Below, one piece after another: positions 30,323-40,484 of a stretch of 64,000 bases of DNA. Position numbers and translations under genes: made by a program. The first letter of the stretch is position 1. Every line of letters begins with the position of its first letter. Origin of the DNA: Onchidella celtica (lineage: Eukaryota > Mollusca > Gastropoda > Systellommatophora > Onchidiidae); contig OZ007570.1 in the NCBI GenBank assembly GCA_963931925.1, forward strand, positions 40,096,557 to 40,160,556. Reading direction: 5' to 3'. The notes beneath the pieces were generated by a model. That model searched no databases, was not told where the DNA came from, and worked only from the letters and a program-made list of their open reading frames with translations.

Positions 30323-33300
30323 GGTGCATGCTTAACCGATCAGATCCTGTCTGTGAATGAAATAAATACAAGAAAGTAAAACATGAACCGGAACTATAAT
30401 CCAATCCAATGAAGGTTAGATAAATCCTCTTTCGTATTATGCGTTCGGGTTCTTGCGAAACACGACGTACAATATAAATCTTTCTGTTTTACTTCCCCTC
30501 TTTTTTTTTCTTTTACTCAGTATTTCAGCAGTTCATCCATCTATCCAACCCGCCGTCCGTAGATCCATCCGCTCAGCTAGCACGTAACACACGATCAGAC
30601 ACCTCCCCCTATCCCAACCTAAGGAGTAAAACAAACCAAGGCTGGTGTAGGCGCCAGACTGGTGGCTCGCCGTCCATACATTATGCATCAAACTAATACA
30701 GTAAGTGCTGCCCACGTACCTACACCAGCCGGTTTCACCCCTAACAAATTCGCAGTGTCCTTCTATATCATGTCAGAAAGGACTCCACACATGAACATAA
30801 TAAATCACACATTTTGTCACTATTATTATTAAGTAGTCTTGACGACGGAAAAACCGGCTCATAGTAATTTATCAAGTGTCTCAATTCCAGTAGTTTCGTC
30901 TTACCGCAGTGATCTTACCTTTCTACCTAATAATGGGCAGTTTCTAACAAATTCAGTTTATGAAGTCATTTAATCATCTAATCTTGGAGCACATGGGTGC
31001 TGGTCACGAAACGGTATTGGGCAGCGATTTGGCTTAAAACTACACGAGGATTCTTTATGCATTGGCACGTTTTGTCGCACTTTTTTTTTTCTCCAGTTTT
31101 TAACCGACGAACCACCAAGATTCAACTACAGCATTAACGCTTTTTTTTTTTTTTTTTATAATTGTATTTCAAATTACTGTCATTCAATCGTCATGGTATC
31201 GTGTTATACCTAGCTGAATACATTTTTTTGTTGTTGCTGTTACCAGGATGCAGTTTTGTAAAATGAGTAGTTTTCAATCGGCACAACCAAAAACAAAAAC
31301 CAGCAAATTTTTACCGATCCATCTGTTAATTACATGTACGTACACCTCGCATACGGTATAATTATAATTATATACCGTCAAAAACTATGTAGACTTGCGC
31401 TTTCCGACAAACCGTCTTGTATAGTCCGCCACGCGTCTGTGTCCGGGCGGTGGGCAAGCGGTCAATATTTATAGGCAACAAAGCTAATTACCCGTGGGTG
31501 ACCCATCCTTGACCTTAACGTAAAAAAAAAAAAAGAATGATGTTAAGGGATAACTGACCGCATGGCATCAGAGAAGGACCAGAAGACAACAGGATGAATG
31601 GTGTAAAAAAAAAAAAATGCCGTTGGCGGCGGGGCCTTTCTGTCTGGTCTTCTCGTTGGACTCTCTCCCCTACTCTCCTGTAACCCTATTGAGAAGGCCT
31701 GTATAGTCGGGCATGAAATTAACAAGCCGGGATTGTTTTATTTCATCTCAAAGACCCTTCGCTCGACTGAGTAATTGAAGCTTTCGTTAAAAGGAAATGA
31801 CAATTGTTTTTACGCGTAAAGAGGTATTTAGAAGAATTATGGCAGGACCGTGGAAATCTTACGGATATTAGAATTTTTTTTATTATTATCCGCTTTTGGT
31901 TTATGCCGGTTCCACTGGCTCATACAAATAATATAAATGAAGTTCTATGACAATTGTAAGGTAATAGTTATATAATATGCTACTGTAGACAAATCTATAC
32001 AATTTGAACAATAAACAGAATCACCACTGTTCTGTTGGACACCAGTTATGTCATATTCTTGGTGATATCAACACTATTGTTTCTTATCACTAAACAACAA
32101 CTGATTCTGTTGAGATTGTCAACAACTGTCCAGTCTGGCAGCATTGGCTCACCTTTGAAGAAGAACTAATTTCTTCATTTTACGAAAGGTTATATTCTGA
32201 ATCCTATAATTACTTCAGGAGTGGTGGGGGCACTGCAGCAGTGAGCGTTGCACCAACTGCCTCCACGGGCTAGGGCCTGGCTGTGGCAAAGTTTTCCCCT
32301 GTCCATTCAGTAATGTTGTAAAAGGTAAAAATTGTTTTAAGATGCACCTGAGCTATCAGACCAGGCCTGCTAATTCACTTAATCTGTATACGGTTTTATA
32401 AATTAACGACACAAGAGAGGCTTACTTGTAAGGTCATACTTGTTTCAGATTTCGTCGACCGTGCCGTCATGAACGCAGGACGTGGTAAGATGAGAAATGC
32501 TACCTTCAGCTCCCAGTCACTCTTTGTATCGTTCGGGTATCATTTCTTCCCCGAGGCTTTGCTACATACAATTTTTTTTTTCTTTAGAGTGCAAATGTAT
32601 CAGAACATAATCTACTGTGATAAAATATTAAACTCTTAATATTGTCTAAAATCTTATCAGAATAATCAAATTACGACGGCGGGGGGGGGGGGGGGGATAT
32701 CTTGCCCTACTTAACATTTGGTAGCCCCAGTTTTACTTTATCAGCACGTTTTGAGAAAATTAATCAATTAGTTAATCTTAACAAAGTGTCAAAATCGACT
32801 CCCAGAAGTGCGATACCTCCGCGATTTTTGCAGGGGTGATAAAATAGTTTGTTACGCCTTATTTTATGGCTTTATCGCAGTTTTTATGAAAAATGGAAAT
32901 ACAATAAAGCTATACTGGGGCAATCATTTGTTAAACAACATATTGAAAAAACTGATAAATTAGTGCTATCAATTTCACACCTTCATCAAAAGTGATAGGT
33001 ACCTTACTCTTTACTTTCAGTCCTTAATTACTACTAAATCTGTTAGTGGAATGGATAAAAAAAAAAGGATACAACACAACAGTGTTAGTTTTAGCCACAT
33101 TGGTAAAATTTAGTCACATTTAGTCACATTTCCTATTTGTGGTAAAGGTTGATCTAACAGTTTGGGACCCAGCCTATAGCGCCATAGCAAACATAGTATC
33201 TTACGCTCGGGCCTTCAGACTCACCTTTCTTTTAATCAGGAATGAGTTAGGAACAGCAGAATACATGACACAATAAGATGAGACACTCCCTTCTTCCCGC

Positions 33301-33342
33301 CTCTAAACAAATTGTGCACACAGTTTGCGTGCTGGACGGGGG
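30323..33342. other. Upstream of the transporter, intergenic
   Basis: Contains the MITE at 30623-30740, poly-T and poly-A runs (31080-31160, 31519-31531) and a long G run near 32681-32697. The transporter promoter and any 5' UTR exon should lie here, but I see no clear TATA box or initiator. Confidence 0.5.
30623..30740. mobile_element. GC-rich MITE, GGTGAAACA family, copy 3
   Basis: Terminal inverted pair GTAAAACAAACCAAGGCTGG and CCAGCCGGTTTCACCC, flanked on both sides by CCTAA-like bases, a possible 5-bp target duplication. Short internal sequence, no coding potential. Confidence 0.55.
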
Positions 33343-34536
33343 TGTCACGAGTGGAGTGAGTGCAATTAAGGGGATTGCTACAGAGCGGGTGTAGAGTAAG
33401 AAGGACTCACAATAGACAGCAAGTTAAGCGTGCTGTTGTGAGTAGTGGGGGGGGGGGTCTGAATGAGGCGAAAGCGCTGTATAACTATCACTGCAAGTTA
33501 GAAGGTCCTAGGGATCGGACCTGTGAATAAAAGCCCATCGGGCGGACATAAAGGGGAAGCAGTCGAGAAGACTAGTGAGAGTCTTTCCAGTTATGACTGG
33601 TATGTAGAACGTTGATTGATTATTATGATTGATGTATTATATTATATTCGTCTATTACCATGATGTAAATAAGTATATGTGAGGAATGTGGAAGTCCTTG
33701 ATATTGGATATAGCAATGTGCGCCACGAGCGATAGATGGAAGTGAGTTCATGGATTTGTAGCGCGAGTGGGTAGTGTGTACTCCGATGGAGGTGTGTTAC
33801 CGTAAGATGTGTGGTGAGTGAAAGGTGAACTAGTGTGTGTACGCTTCATGGGTTGTAAGGAGAGGTGGAGTGAATAGAAATGGTAGGGTATTATACCAAT
33901 GTAATGTTATTCTTGTAGGTGTCGGGGACGGGCCGAAGAGCCACCTCGATGAGCACAAGCGATAGGCCAGCATAGGGCCGGAGGCCACACCTAGGCCAGA
34001 AGTGAGGCTGTCAGTGCAGGACAGTAGAGGCACATAAAGTCGTGGCAGTCAGGTCACGGACAGGGACGTAGATATGAGAGTGAATGAGATACTATATTGT
34101 TGCCATGTTGATAGGCTAGTGAACTGATACTATGTTGTTGCCATGTTGATGGCTATGGAAATAATAGTGTGTTATTGCCCTGCTGAGGTGCTAGGGGAGT
34201 GCTAAGGGTATGACAATAGGAATGTGATATTGAGAGACTGCGGTGCCAGTGAATTACTAGGGTGCTATTAAGACCCTGAGGGGAGAGGCTGAGGCCGAAG
34301 TGCCTTTAGGAGTAACTACCGGATTGTGGATCCGAGGGAGAGTGTGTGTGAGAATAAGGCCGTTGTACGGCAGTTCATTTCAATGATATAATGTATGTAA
34401 TTGCGCTATTATATGTATAATTAGGTTTAATAAATGTGTGAGTCTGATGGATTGTTTTGTTAAGTGTTAAACTTGTTTGTTCGTGATTGTTGTCCTGTCA
34501 TAAACTATTACATCTCCCAGTCTGGGATTTGTGACA
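33343..34536 (+). repeat. 5' LTR (1194 bp)
   Basis: Begins TGTCAC, ends GTGACA. Carries an AATAAA at about 34429 and a G11 run near 33445. Differs from the 3' LTR by two substitutions (near 33417 and 33771) and two bases in the G run. Confidence 0.95.
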
Positions 34537-34620
34537 CTGGGGGCTCGTCCGTTGTGACACTGGGGGCTCGTCCGTTGTGACACTGGGGGCTCGTCCGTTG
34601 TGACATTGGGGGCTCGTCCA
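34537..34620 (+). promoter_or_regulatory. Primer binding site repeated four times
   Basis: TGGGGGCTCGTCCG occurs at 34538-34551, 34561-34574, 34584-34597 and (last base A) 34607-34620, period 23 bp. The repeated unit includes the last bases of the LTR (TTGTGACAC). The 14 bases match the start of the retroviral tRNA-Pro primer site (complement of the tRNA-Pro 3' end). The copy next to the LTR is the one expected to prime minus-strand DNA. Confidence 0.8.
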
Positions 34621-35542
34621 TTGTGACTCGTCCATTTTCGTAATAGTTAGTTGTAGTTAGTTAGTAGGTATTTGTGCTGTCTTGTTCGTTGGATGAATGG
34701 ACATTTCATGATATGATTTATGTATATTTATGAATAATAATATGTATTGATGCATGTATTTTGATGAATATGTATTAATGTGTACTTAAATTTCAGAGAG
34801 ACAGTGTGTGTGCGTGCAGCCTGAGGAGACAAGCAGCCAGAGCTCCGATTAGGTCGAGGACTTAAACTCATAAGGCTGAAAGTTAAGTGAAACTGAAATT
34901 TTGTACCCTGGATTGAGGGCTGTCTTTTCATCTGTCTGTTTCCCTGTTTTTGCTGTTTTTGTCGTAATTGATTATACGGGCGGTGGCGCGGGTTTGCTGT
35001 GTTGAACTTAGTTTATCCTTTTAAAAAGGTGTGGTAAACTTTGGAACTTCGTTCATCACAGTGACCAGTTCTGTAGGGACCTGTAATATTGTTTAGTTGT
35101 AGCGTCGATATCTTCCTCGTTGTTTTAGGAAGACGTTTCTCTTGTCCTTCTCCTCCCTATCTGTAGATACGTTCTTTTTTTTCAGACTCTGTTCTTGTTG
35201 TACCGTGTAGTATAATCGACGTAGTAGGTTGCATTTTTTTCCATTATAGTTTTTTTTTGTAGAAGCTTTGTCCTAGTCTGGTTCGTTGTCCTTGACGTAC
35301 TTGTGGTCCTTCTACTGTATTTCTTCATTCTTGTCATTTCTATTTTCTTTTATAATTAATAGTGCTATGCATTTTATAGATATAGAATTAGTTGTGCTGT
35401 AAAGGTAAATTTCTGAATTGTATTTGAGACAACTGGGTATTGTTATATCTGGTGTGATCTCAGGTCTCTGGTCGTGTCGTTAGTGATCATACCGACAGGT
35501 TGGTCGTTCGCATAATAGATACCATAACCATAAATCTGTGAA
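34621..35542 (+). other. Untranslated leader of the LTR element
   Basis: T-rich, no ORF of note. Likely holds packaging signals, by position only. Confidence 0.5.
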
Positions 35543-37741
35543 ATGGCGGAACTCCAACAACTAATGAAGTTGGGTAAGGAACTTGGCCTGGAGGGAGACG
35601 AGCTACGCGGCTGGATTAAAGAACAGCAGGCGGATTTGCGCGATGAGCGTGCTAAGGATAGAGAGCGAGAAAAAGAGGCTCAGGAAAAGGAGTTAGAAGA
35701 TAAGCAGCAGGAGAGAGAGGCGCGAATAAGAATAGCGGAGTTGGAAATCAAAAAGAATGCGCCAACGGAAACAGTTGAGCGGCAGGTACACAATAAAGGT
35801 GGCGTTAGGATTAAGCTCCCTACGTTCGACGACCGGAAGGACGACATGGACGCCTTCCTTTACAGGTTCGAGCTGAATGCACAATTGCAATGGGGGGAAA
35901 ATAAGGAATTGTGGGCCACGTACCTGGCGTCGCTATTGCAGGGGCGAGCGTTAACCTACTTTAAAGAGCTACAGCGCGAAGACGTGCAAGACTACGATAA
36001 GCTGAAGGCTTTGCTGCTTCGCCGATTTGCGCGTACCGAGGAATATTTCCGGGAGCAGTTTAGGCGAGCACGTGCAGATACCAGGGAGGACTTTGCTGCC
36101 TTCGTCGCGAGACTAACGGAGTATTTCGCGAACTGGGTAGACTTGGCGCATGTGGGCACGGATTTTGCTAAACTGAAAGACTTAATGATCCGTGACCAGC
36201 TGTACGCGTCGTGCCACAAAGATCTGGTGGCTTTCCTGAAAGAGAACGAACCCGCGACGGTGCAGGAGGCGTCTAAGTTGGCGGAGGCATACCGTACGGC
36301 GCACCCGTCCAAACCAGTCGCCAGGGCGTACGTCCAAGATGCTGGGTACGTCGCCGTTGTCGAGGGGTCGCCTGCAGGACTTAGGGACAGGTCGCGTCAG
36401 CGTGGTGCCTATAGCGGGCAAGCCCAGGGGCAGCGTAGGGGCTATCACCAACCACCGGCATATGGATCCGGTAAGTTTGACCGAGCAGGAGGGCTAGGTC
36501 GCGGTAATGGCCGGGGGCGAGTCGTAACCTTTGCCGATAACCGACGGCATAGGGACTCTAGTTCCGGTCGCGATGGGTCACGGGGACCCAGGCCTAGTAC
36601 AGCACAGGGAGCGGAGTGTTGGACTTGCGGACGCGTGGGTCACTTTTCGCGCGAGTGTAGGGCCGCGAAGTGTTGGAACTGCGGAAGAGCAGATCACATC
36701 AGCGTGAACTGCCCTGCAGGTAGGATAGCGGCGAACGTGGACAGTAGCTCCAGTCCATGTTCCCCAAATAAATTTCATCATGCGGCTGCGTGTGTTACAT
36801 CGGACAACGGAGGCGGACAGTATTCTAAGTGTCCCAGTTGTGAGAAGTTATTATCTTCCGGTGTTTTACCTTGTGGGAGAAAGATCCCCGTTATAAATTC
36901 ATGTTATACAGGAGGTGGTCTTAGGGTTTATCCGGGGTTTGTTGGGGACGAACCGGTCTCGGTTTTACGAGATACAGGATCTACCGTTGTGGGAGTACAT
37001 AGAGACTGCATTCGGGATTCACAGCTTACAGGTGAGACTGTCCCGTGCATCCAATTTTCGGGGGCCATTGAGAAATTGCCCATGGCAAGAATAATGATAG
37101 ATACACCTTTCCTTAGCGGGGAAGTCGAGGCAGTCGTTGGTTGTTTTCCAGGCGCCCAGCTCATCATTGGGAATGTATCACGGGTGGTTTCCCCTTCCGA
37201 TGAGAACGTGCAAGCATGGTCGCAATCAAAAGGTATTGACTTTTGCGCCGCGGTCGAAACATGTCGACGGGTAGCGGATAAAGATAACATTAGACCTTTG
37301 GCCACGCCAGCGGTCAACCTAGATATTACGCCAGAGCGCTTGGCGAAATTACAAAGGGAGGACCCATCATTAAACCCATGCTTTGGGGAAGCGCGAACCG
37401 AGAAAACGAGGAGATATAAGAACGGGTCGTCCTCTTTTTTTGTCCAGGGGGGCATTCTGTTCCGTATGTACGTCACAGTGGCTTCCGTTCAAAAGCAGGT
37501 CGTCGTGCCACGGTCGTTGATTGCTACAGTATTGCGTCTGGCCCATGATGTTCCACTAGCGGATCATGTGGGAAGTGCGGGAACCAAGCAAAGGGTTCTG
37601 AAAGATTTTTATTGGCCGTCAGTATACAGAGATGTACGTTTATATTGTAAGACGTGCAGTGCGTGCCAAAAGACGACGCATAAGGGTCGTTCACCCCAGG
37701 CTCCTCGTCAAAAGATCCCCGACGGTTTCGGAACCGTTTAA
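35543..37741 (+). CDS. Gag-protease and N-terminal integrase ORF (732 aa)
   Basis: Structural polyprotein of the LTR element. A basic/acidic coiled coil at residues about 25-75 precedes a capsid-like helical region. Two CCHC knuckles (CWTCGRVGHFSREC near 359 and CWNCGRADHISVNC near 377) bind RNA. The aspartic protease has RDTGST near 477 and a later LIIGN. The end reads a retroviral-type HHCC integrase zinc domain (HDVPLADH near 667, CKTCSAC near 703). The frame then stops at 37741, inside the integrase linker, and the next ORF takes over in the +1 frame. Gag, protease and the integrase zinc domain share one frame, so no shift is needed between gag and protease. Confidence 0.88.
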   Translation: MAELQQLMKLGKELGLEGDELRGWIKEQQADLRDERAKDREREKEAQEKELEDKQQEREARIRIAELEIKKNAPTETVERQVHNKGGVRIKLPTFDDRKDDMDAFLYRFELNAQLQWGENKELWATYLASLLQGRALTYFKELQREDVQDYDKLKALLLRRFARTEEYFREQFRRARADTREDFAAFVARLTEYFANWVDLAHVGTDFAKLKDLMIRDQLYASCHKDLVAFLKENEPATVQEASKLAEAYRTAHPSKPVARAYVQDAGYVAVVEGSPAGLRDRSRQRGAYSGQAQGQRRGYHQPPAYGSGKFDRAGGLGRGNGRGRVVTFADNRRHRDSSSGRDGSRGPRPSTAQGAECWTCGRVGHFSRECRAAKCWNCGRADHISVNCPAGRIAANVDSSSSPCSPNKFHHAAACVTSDNGGGQYSKCPSCEKLLSSGVLPCGRKIPVINSCYTGGGLRVYPGFVGDEPVSVLRDTGSTVVGVHRDCIRDSQLTGETVPCIQFSGAIEKLPMARIMIDTPFLSGEVEAVVGCFPGAQLIIGNVSRVVSPSDENVQAWSQSKGIDFCAAVETCRRVADKDNIRPLATPAVNLDITPERLAKLQREDPSLNPCFGEARTEKTRRYKNGSSSFFVQGGILFRMYVTVASVQKQVVVPRSLIATVLRLAHDVPLADHVGSAGTKQRVLKDFYWPSVYRDVRLYCKTCSACQKTTHKGRSPQAPRQKIPDGFGTV

Positions 37742-40127
37742 AAAGGTCTCGATAGACCTTGTTGGCCCCATTCACCCAGCGACCGATAGGGGGAATCGAT
37801 TTTTCTTAACGGCCATATGTAATGCTACGAGATGGCCAGAGGCGGTTCCTCTGCGGACTATAACGTCTGAGGCAGTCGCGGAAGCGTTGTTTGCAATTTT
37901 CGCTAGGGTAGGAATACCAGAGCAAATTCTGTCTGATAGGGGCGCGCAATTTACGTCGCAGATGATGAAGGAATTGTTCCGCTTATTCAGCATACAACCC
38001 ATCACTACCACCCCTTATCATCCGCAGGCTAATGGCATGTGCGAGAGATTGAACTCGACGTTAAAGTCGATGCTGCGTAAGGTAGCTGCTGATCACCCTA
38101 AAGATTGGGATAGATATATCCCTGCAGTGTTATTCGCGTACAGAGAGGTACGGCAGGAGTCAACGGGATTCTCGCCGTTCGAAATGATGTACGGTCGTAG
38201 TCCTAGGGGCCCAACTGATGTTCTTCGGGACATGATGACGTCGCCATCATCGGGAGACGATGAGCAGATTTCGGTGTTTCAGTACCTTGTTGATTTAAGA
38301 GAAAGACTATCTGCAGCGCGCACTATAGCAGAAGAAGCGTCTAGTATCGCTTCGAAAAGAGCAAAACACTATAAAGATAGAGGTTCCAAACTGAGAATTT
38401 TTAAGCCAGGAGACAAGGTTCTGTTGTTGTTACCTACGGACCATAATAAGTTATTGATGACATGGAAAGGCCCTTATGTTATTGAGCGAGTTGTTTCAAA
38501 GGTAGATTACGCTATCCACATTGATGGAGCGAGTAAGGTTTTCCATGTTAATATGCTACAGAGATTTTATGAGAGACCACAGTATCTGTGTGCACAGACA
38601 AGACCGGAGGAGACTGTCTTCTCTACCGCTTGTACGGGGGTCGTAGACCAGTTGGACTGTGACGTAAGCGACACCGAGGCGCAGGAAGAGTTACAAATTC
38701 AATTGCCGGAGTTAACTCCGACACAAGGTTACAGGGACGTTAAAATTAACCCTGACCTTACGAGTTCAAGGAGTAGGGAACTTGAGACCCTGGTAGCGTC
38801 ATTCCCGGACGTTGTTACGGATTTGCCGGGTCGCACTACGGTGATCCAGCACCAAATAAAGTTGACTTCGGATAAGCCAGTATTTCTTAGACCATATCCG
38901 TTGCCTTTTTCTTCGAGAGATAGAGTCATAAAGGAAGTTGAGTCAATGTTGAAGTTAGATGTGATAGAACCATCAACATCGCCGTATTCATCACCCATCG
39001 TCCTCGTGAAAAAACTTGATGGATCGGTGCGGTTCTGTATTGACTTTCGAAGACTGAACACTATTACGGTAGGCGATAGGGAGCCTATCCCGTTTCAGGA
39101 GGAATTAATAGCTTCATTGGCCGGGTCCACGTGGTTTTCCAAGATAGATTTGACGAAAGGGTATTGGGAAATCCCGCTTACTGAGGAGTCTAAACAATAC
39201 ACGGCGTTTCAAACGCCCATTGGATTATTCCAATTTAAGGTCATGCCATTTGGGTTGGTAAACGCGCCAGCGACGTTTGCACGATTAATGAGATTAGTGT
39301 TGAAGGACATACCTAATGTCGTGTCATTCTTTGATGATATAGCATGCCATACGTCGACATGGTCTGAGCATATTCAGACACTAACAGTAATTTTTCAACG
39401 ATTACGCCATTTTGGGTTAACTGCTAAACCCGCAAAGATGGATTTGGCATGTCCAGAGATAATATTCTTAGGACATATTGTGGGTAGAGGTGTTCAGAGA
39501 CCTGAAGAAACAAAAATTGACAAATTAGTAGGGTTGCAAATCCCTAAAACAAAGAAACAAGTCAGAAGCTTAGTGGGAATTTTAAATTATTACAGAAAGT
39601 TCATTCCAAATTTTTCCTCCTTGTCATCTTCTCTTACTGACCTTACTAAGAAGGGACAACCCGATAAGGTCCAGTGGACGTCTGAATGTCAGACATCATT
39701 TGATAATTTGGTGACAGCATTATCATCGTCACCCATTCTGATATTACCCGATTTTCGATCTAATTTTATCCTCAGAACGGATGCGTCGGACTCTGGTGTC
39801 GGCGCTTGTCTTCTACAGGAGAAGAACGAATGTCTCCATCCTGTATGTTATGTCAGTAGGAAGTTATTGCAGAGAGAAAGAAAGTATTCTGTGATAGAGC
39901 GTGAGTGTCTTGCCATTGTCTGGTCCGTCCAGAAACTAGGACGTTATCTCATGGGACGAGAATTTTGTATCCAGACAGACCACAAGCCGCTGACATTTTT
40001 GTCGAAGAATCGTTCGTCCAGCCCACGCTTGTCTAGATGGGCATTGGCTTTGCAGCCGTATACCTTCGTTATTCAACCAATTCCAGGAACCAGCAATCAT
40101 ATCGCCGACTACCTTAGTCGAGCCTAG
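37632..40127 (+). CDS. Integrase core, reverse transcriptase and RNase H ORF (831 aa)
   Basis: The first about 33 residues overlap ORF1 in another frame and are probably not translated as such; homology starts near PFKKVSIDLVGPI. The integrase core has the D-D-E triad in SIDLVGPI (about 42), LSDRGAQF (about 101) and NGMCERLN (about 137). A GPY/F-type segment (WKGPYVIERVVSKVDYAI) is near 280. RT then follows: VKKLDGSVRFCIDFRRLN, KIDLTKGYWEIPL, VMPFGLVNAPATF, and the catalytic FFDDIA near 566. RNase H begins LRTDASDSGVGACLL near 714, and the protein ends IADYLSRA. RT is clearly of Ty3/Gypsy type (YRKFIPNFS linker). Position of integrase before RT is the notable point. Confidence 0.9.
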   Translation: MYVYIVRRAVRAKRRRIRVVHPRLLVKRSPTVSEPFKKVSIDLVGPIHPATDRGNRFFLTAICNATRWPEAVPLRTITSEAVAEALFAIFARVGIPEQILSDRGAQFTSQMMKELFRLFSIQPITTTPYHPQANGMCERLNSTLKSMLRKVAADHPKDWDRYIPAVLFAYREVRQESTGFSPFEMMYGRSPRGPTDVLRDMMTSPSSGDDEQISVFQYLVDLRERLSAARTIAEEASSIASKRAKHYKDRGSKLRIFKPGDKVLLLLPTDHNKLLMTWKGPYVIERVVSKVDYAIHIDGASKVFHVNMLQRFYERPQYLCAQTRPEETVFSTACTGVVDQLDCDVSDTEAQEELQIQLPELTPTQGYRDVKINPDLTSSRSRELETLVASFPDVVTDLPGRTTVIQHQIKLTSDKPVFLRPYPLPFSSRDRVIKEVESMLKLDVIEPSTSPYSSPIVLVKKLDGSVRFCIDFRRLNTITVGDREPIPFQEELIASLAGSTWFSKIDLTKGYWEIPLTEESKQYTAFQTPIGLFQFKVMPFGLVNAPATFARLMRLVLKDIPNVVSFFDDIACHTSTWSEHIQTLTVIFQRLRHFGLTAKPAKMDLACPEIIFLGHIVGRGVQRPEETKIDKLVGLQIPKTKKQVRSLVGILNYYRKFIPNFSSLSSSLTDLTKKGQPDKVQWTSECQTSFDNLVTALSSSPILILPDFRSNFILRTDASDSGVGACLLQEKNECLHPVCYVSRKLLQRERKYSVIERECLAIVWSVQKLGRYLMGREFCIQTDHKPLTFLSKNRSSSPRLSRWALALQPYTFVIQPIPGTSNHIADYLSRA
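37717..37720 (+). other. Frame break between the two LTR-element ORFs
   Basis: A CCCC run lies where homology passes from frame 2 to frame 3. A one-base difference in this run would account for the break, or it may be a +1 programmed shift at CCC. Sequencing error is possible. The functional protein is not written out here. Confidence 0.6.
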
Positions 40128-40484
40128 GGCAAGATTTCAGGAGCTTATACATCGGAGGACAGGAACAGTGACAGGATCTGTGTGAATGAGTCGACTTTAA
40201 AATATTGACATTATAAATATGATATGAAGAATGGTTGATAGGTTGAATGGTTTTTGATTCTGTATTAAGTATGGTGGTTAGTTAGCTATTCATGATGTGA
40301 CACATATATGCATATTTCAGACCATATTGATCCCCATATTTTCCCCTGAGTTCGGTATTCTATATACTAGGGGAACTGCTAGGTCATTTTTTTTTAGTAT
40401 AGGTATTGCTCACGCTCACTCGTTGACAGTCATCTTGATGCGATTTGAAATTAATTGCATTAATTTTTTTGGGGTGGGGGATGA
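40128..40484 (+). other. Region between pol and 3' LTR, with polypurine tract
   Basis: GGGGTGGGGGATGA at 40471-40484 directly precedes the 3' LTR and fits a polypurine tract. No envelope-like ORF is present; the short frame 40297-40536 has no recognisable domain and runs into the LTR. Confidence 0.75.

Noticed and set aside
33830-34033. Conserved small ORF within the LTRs (also at 40974 and 12945)
   Set aside because: Antisense within the LTR and conserved only because the LTRs are copies of each other.
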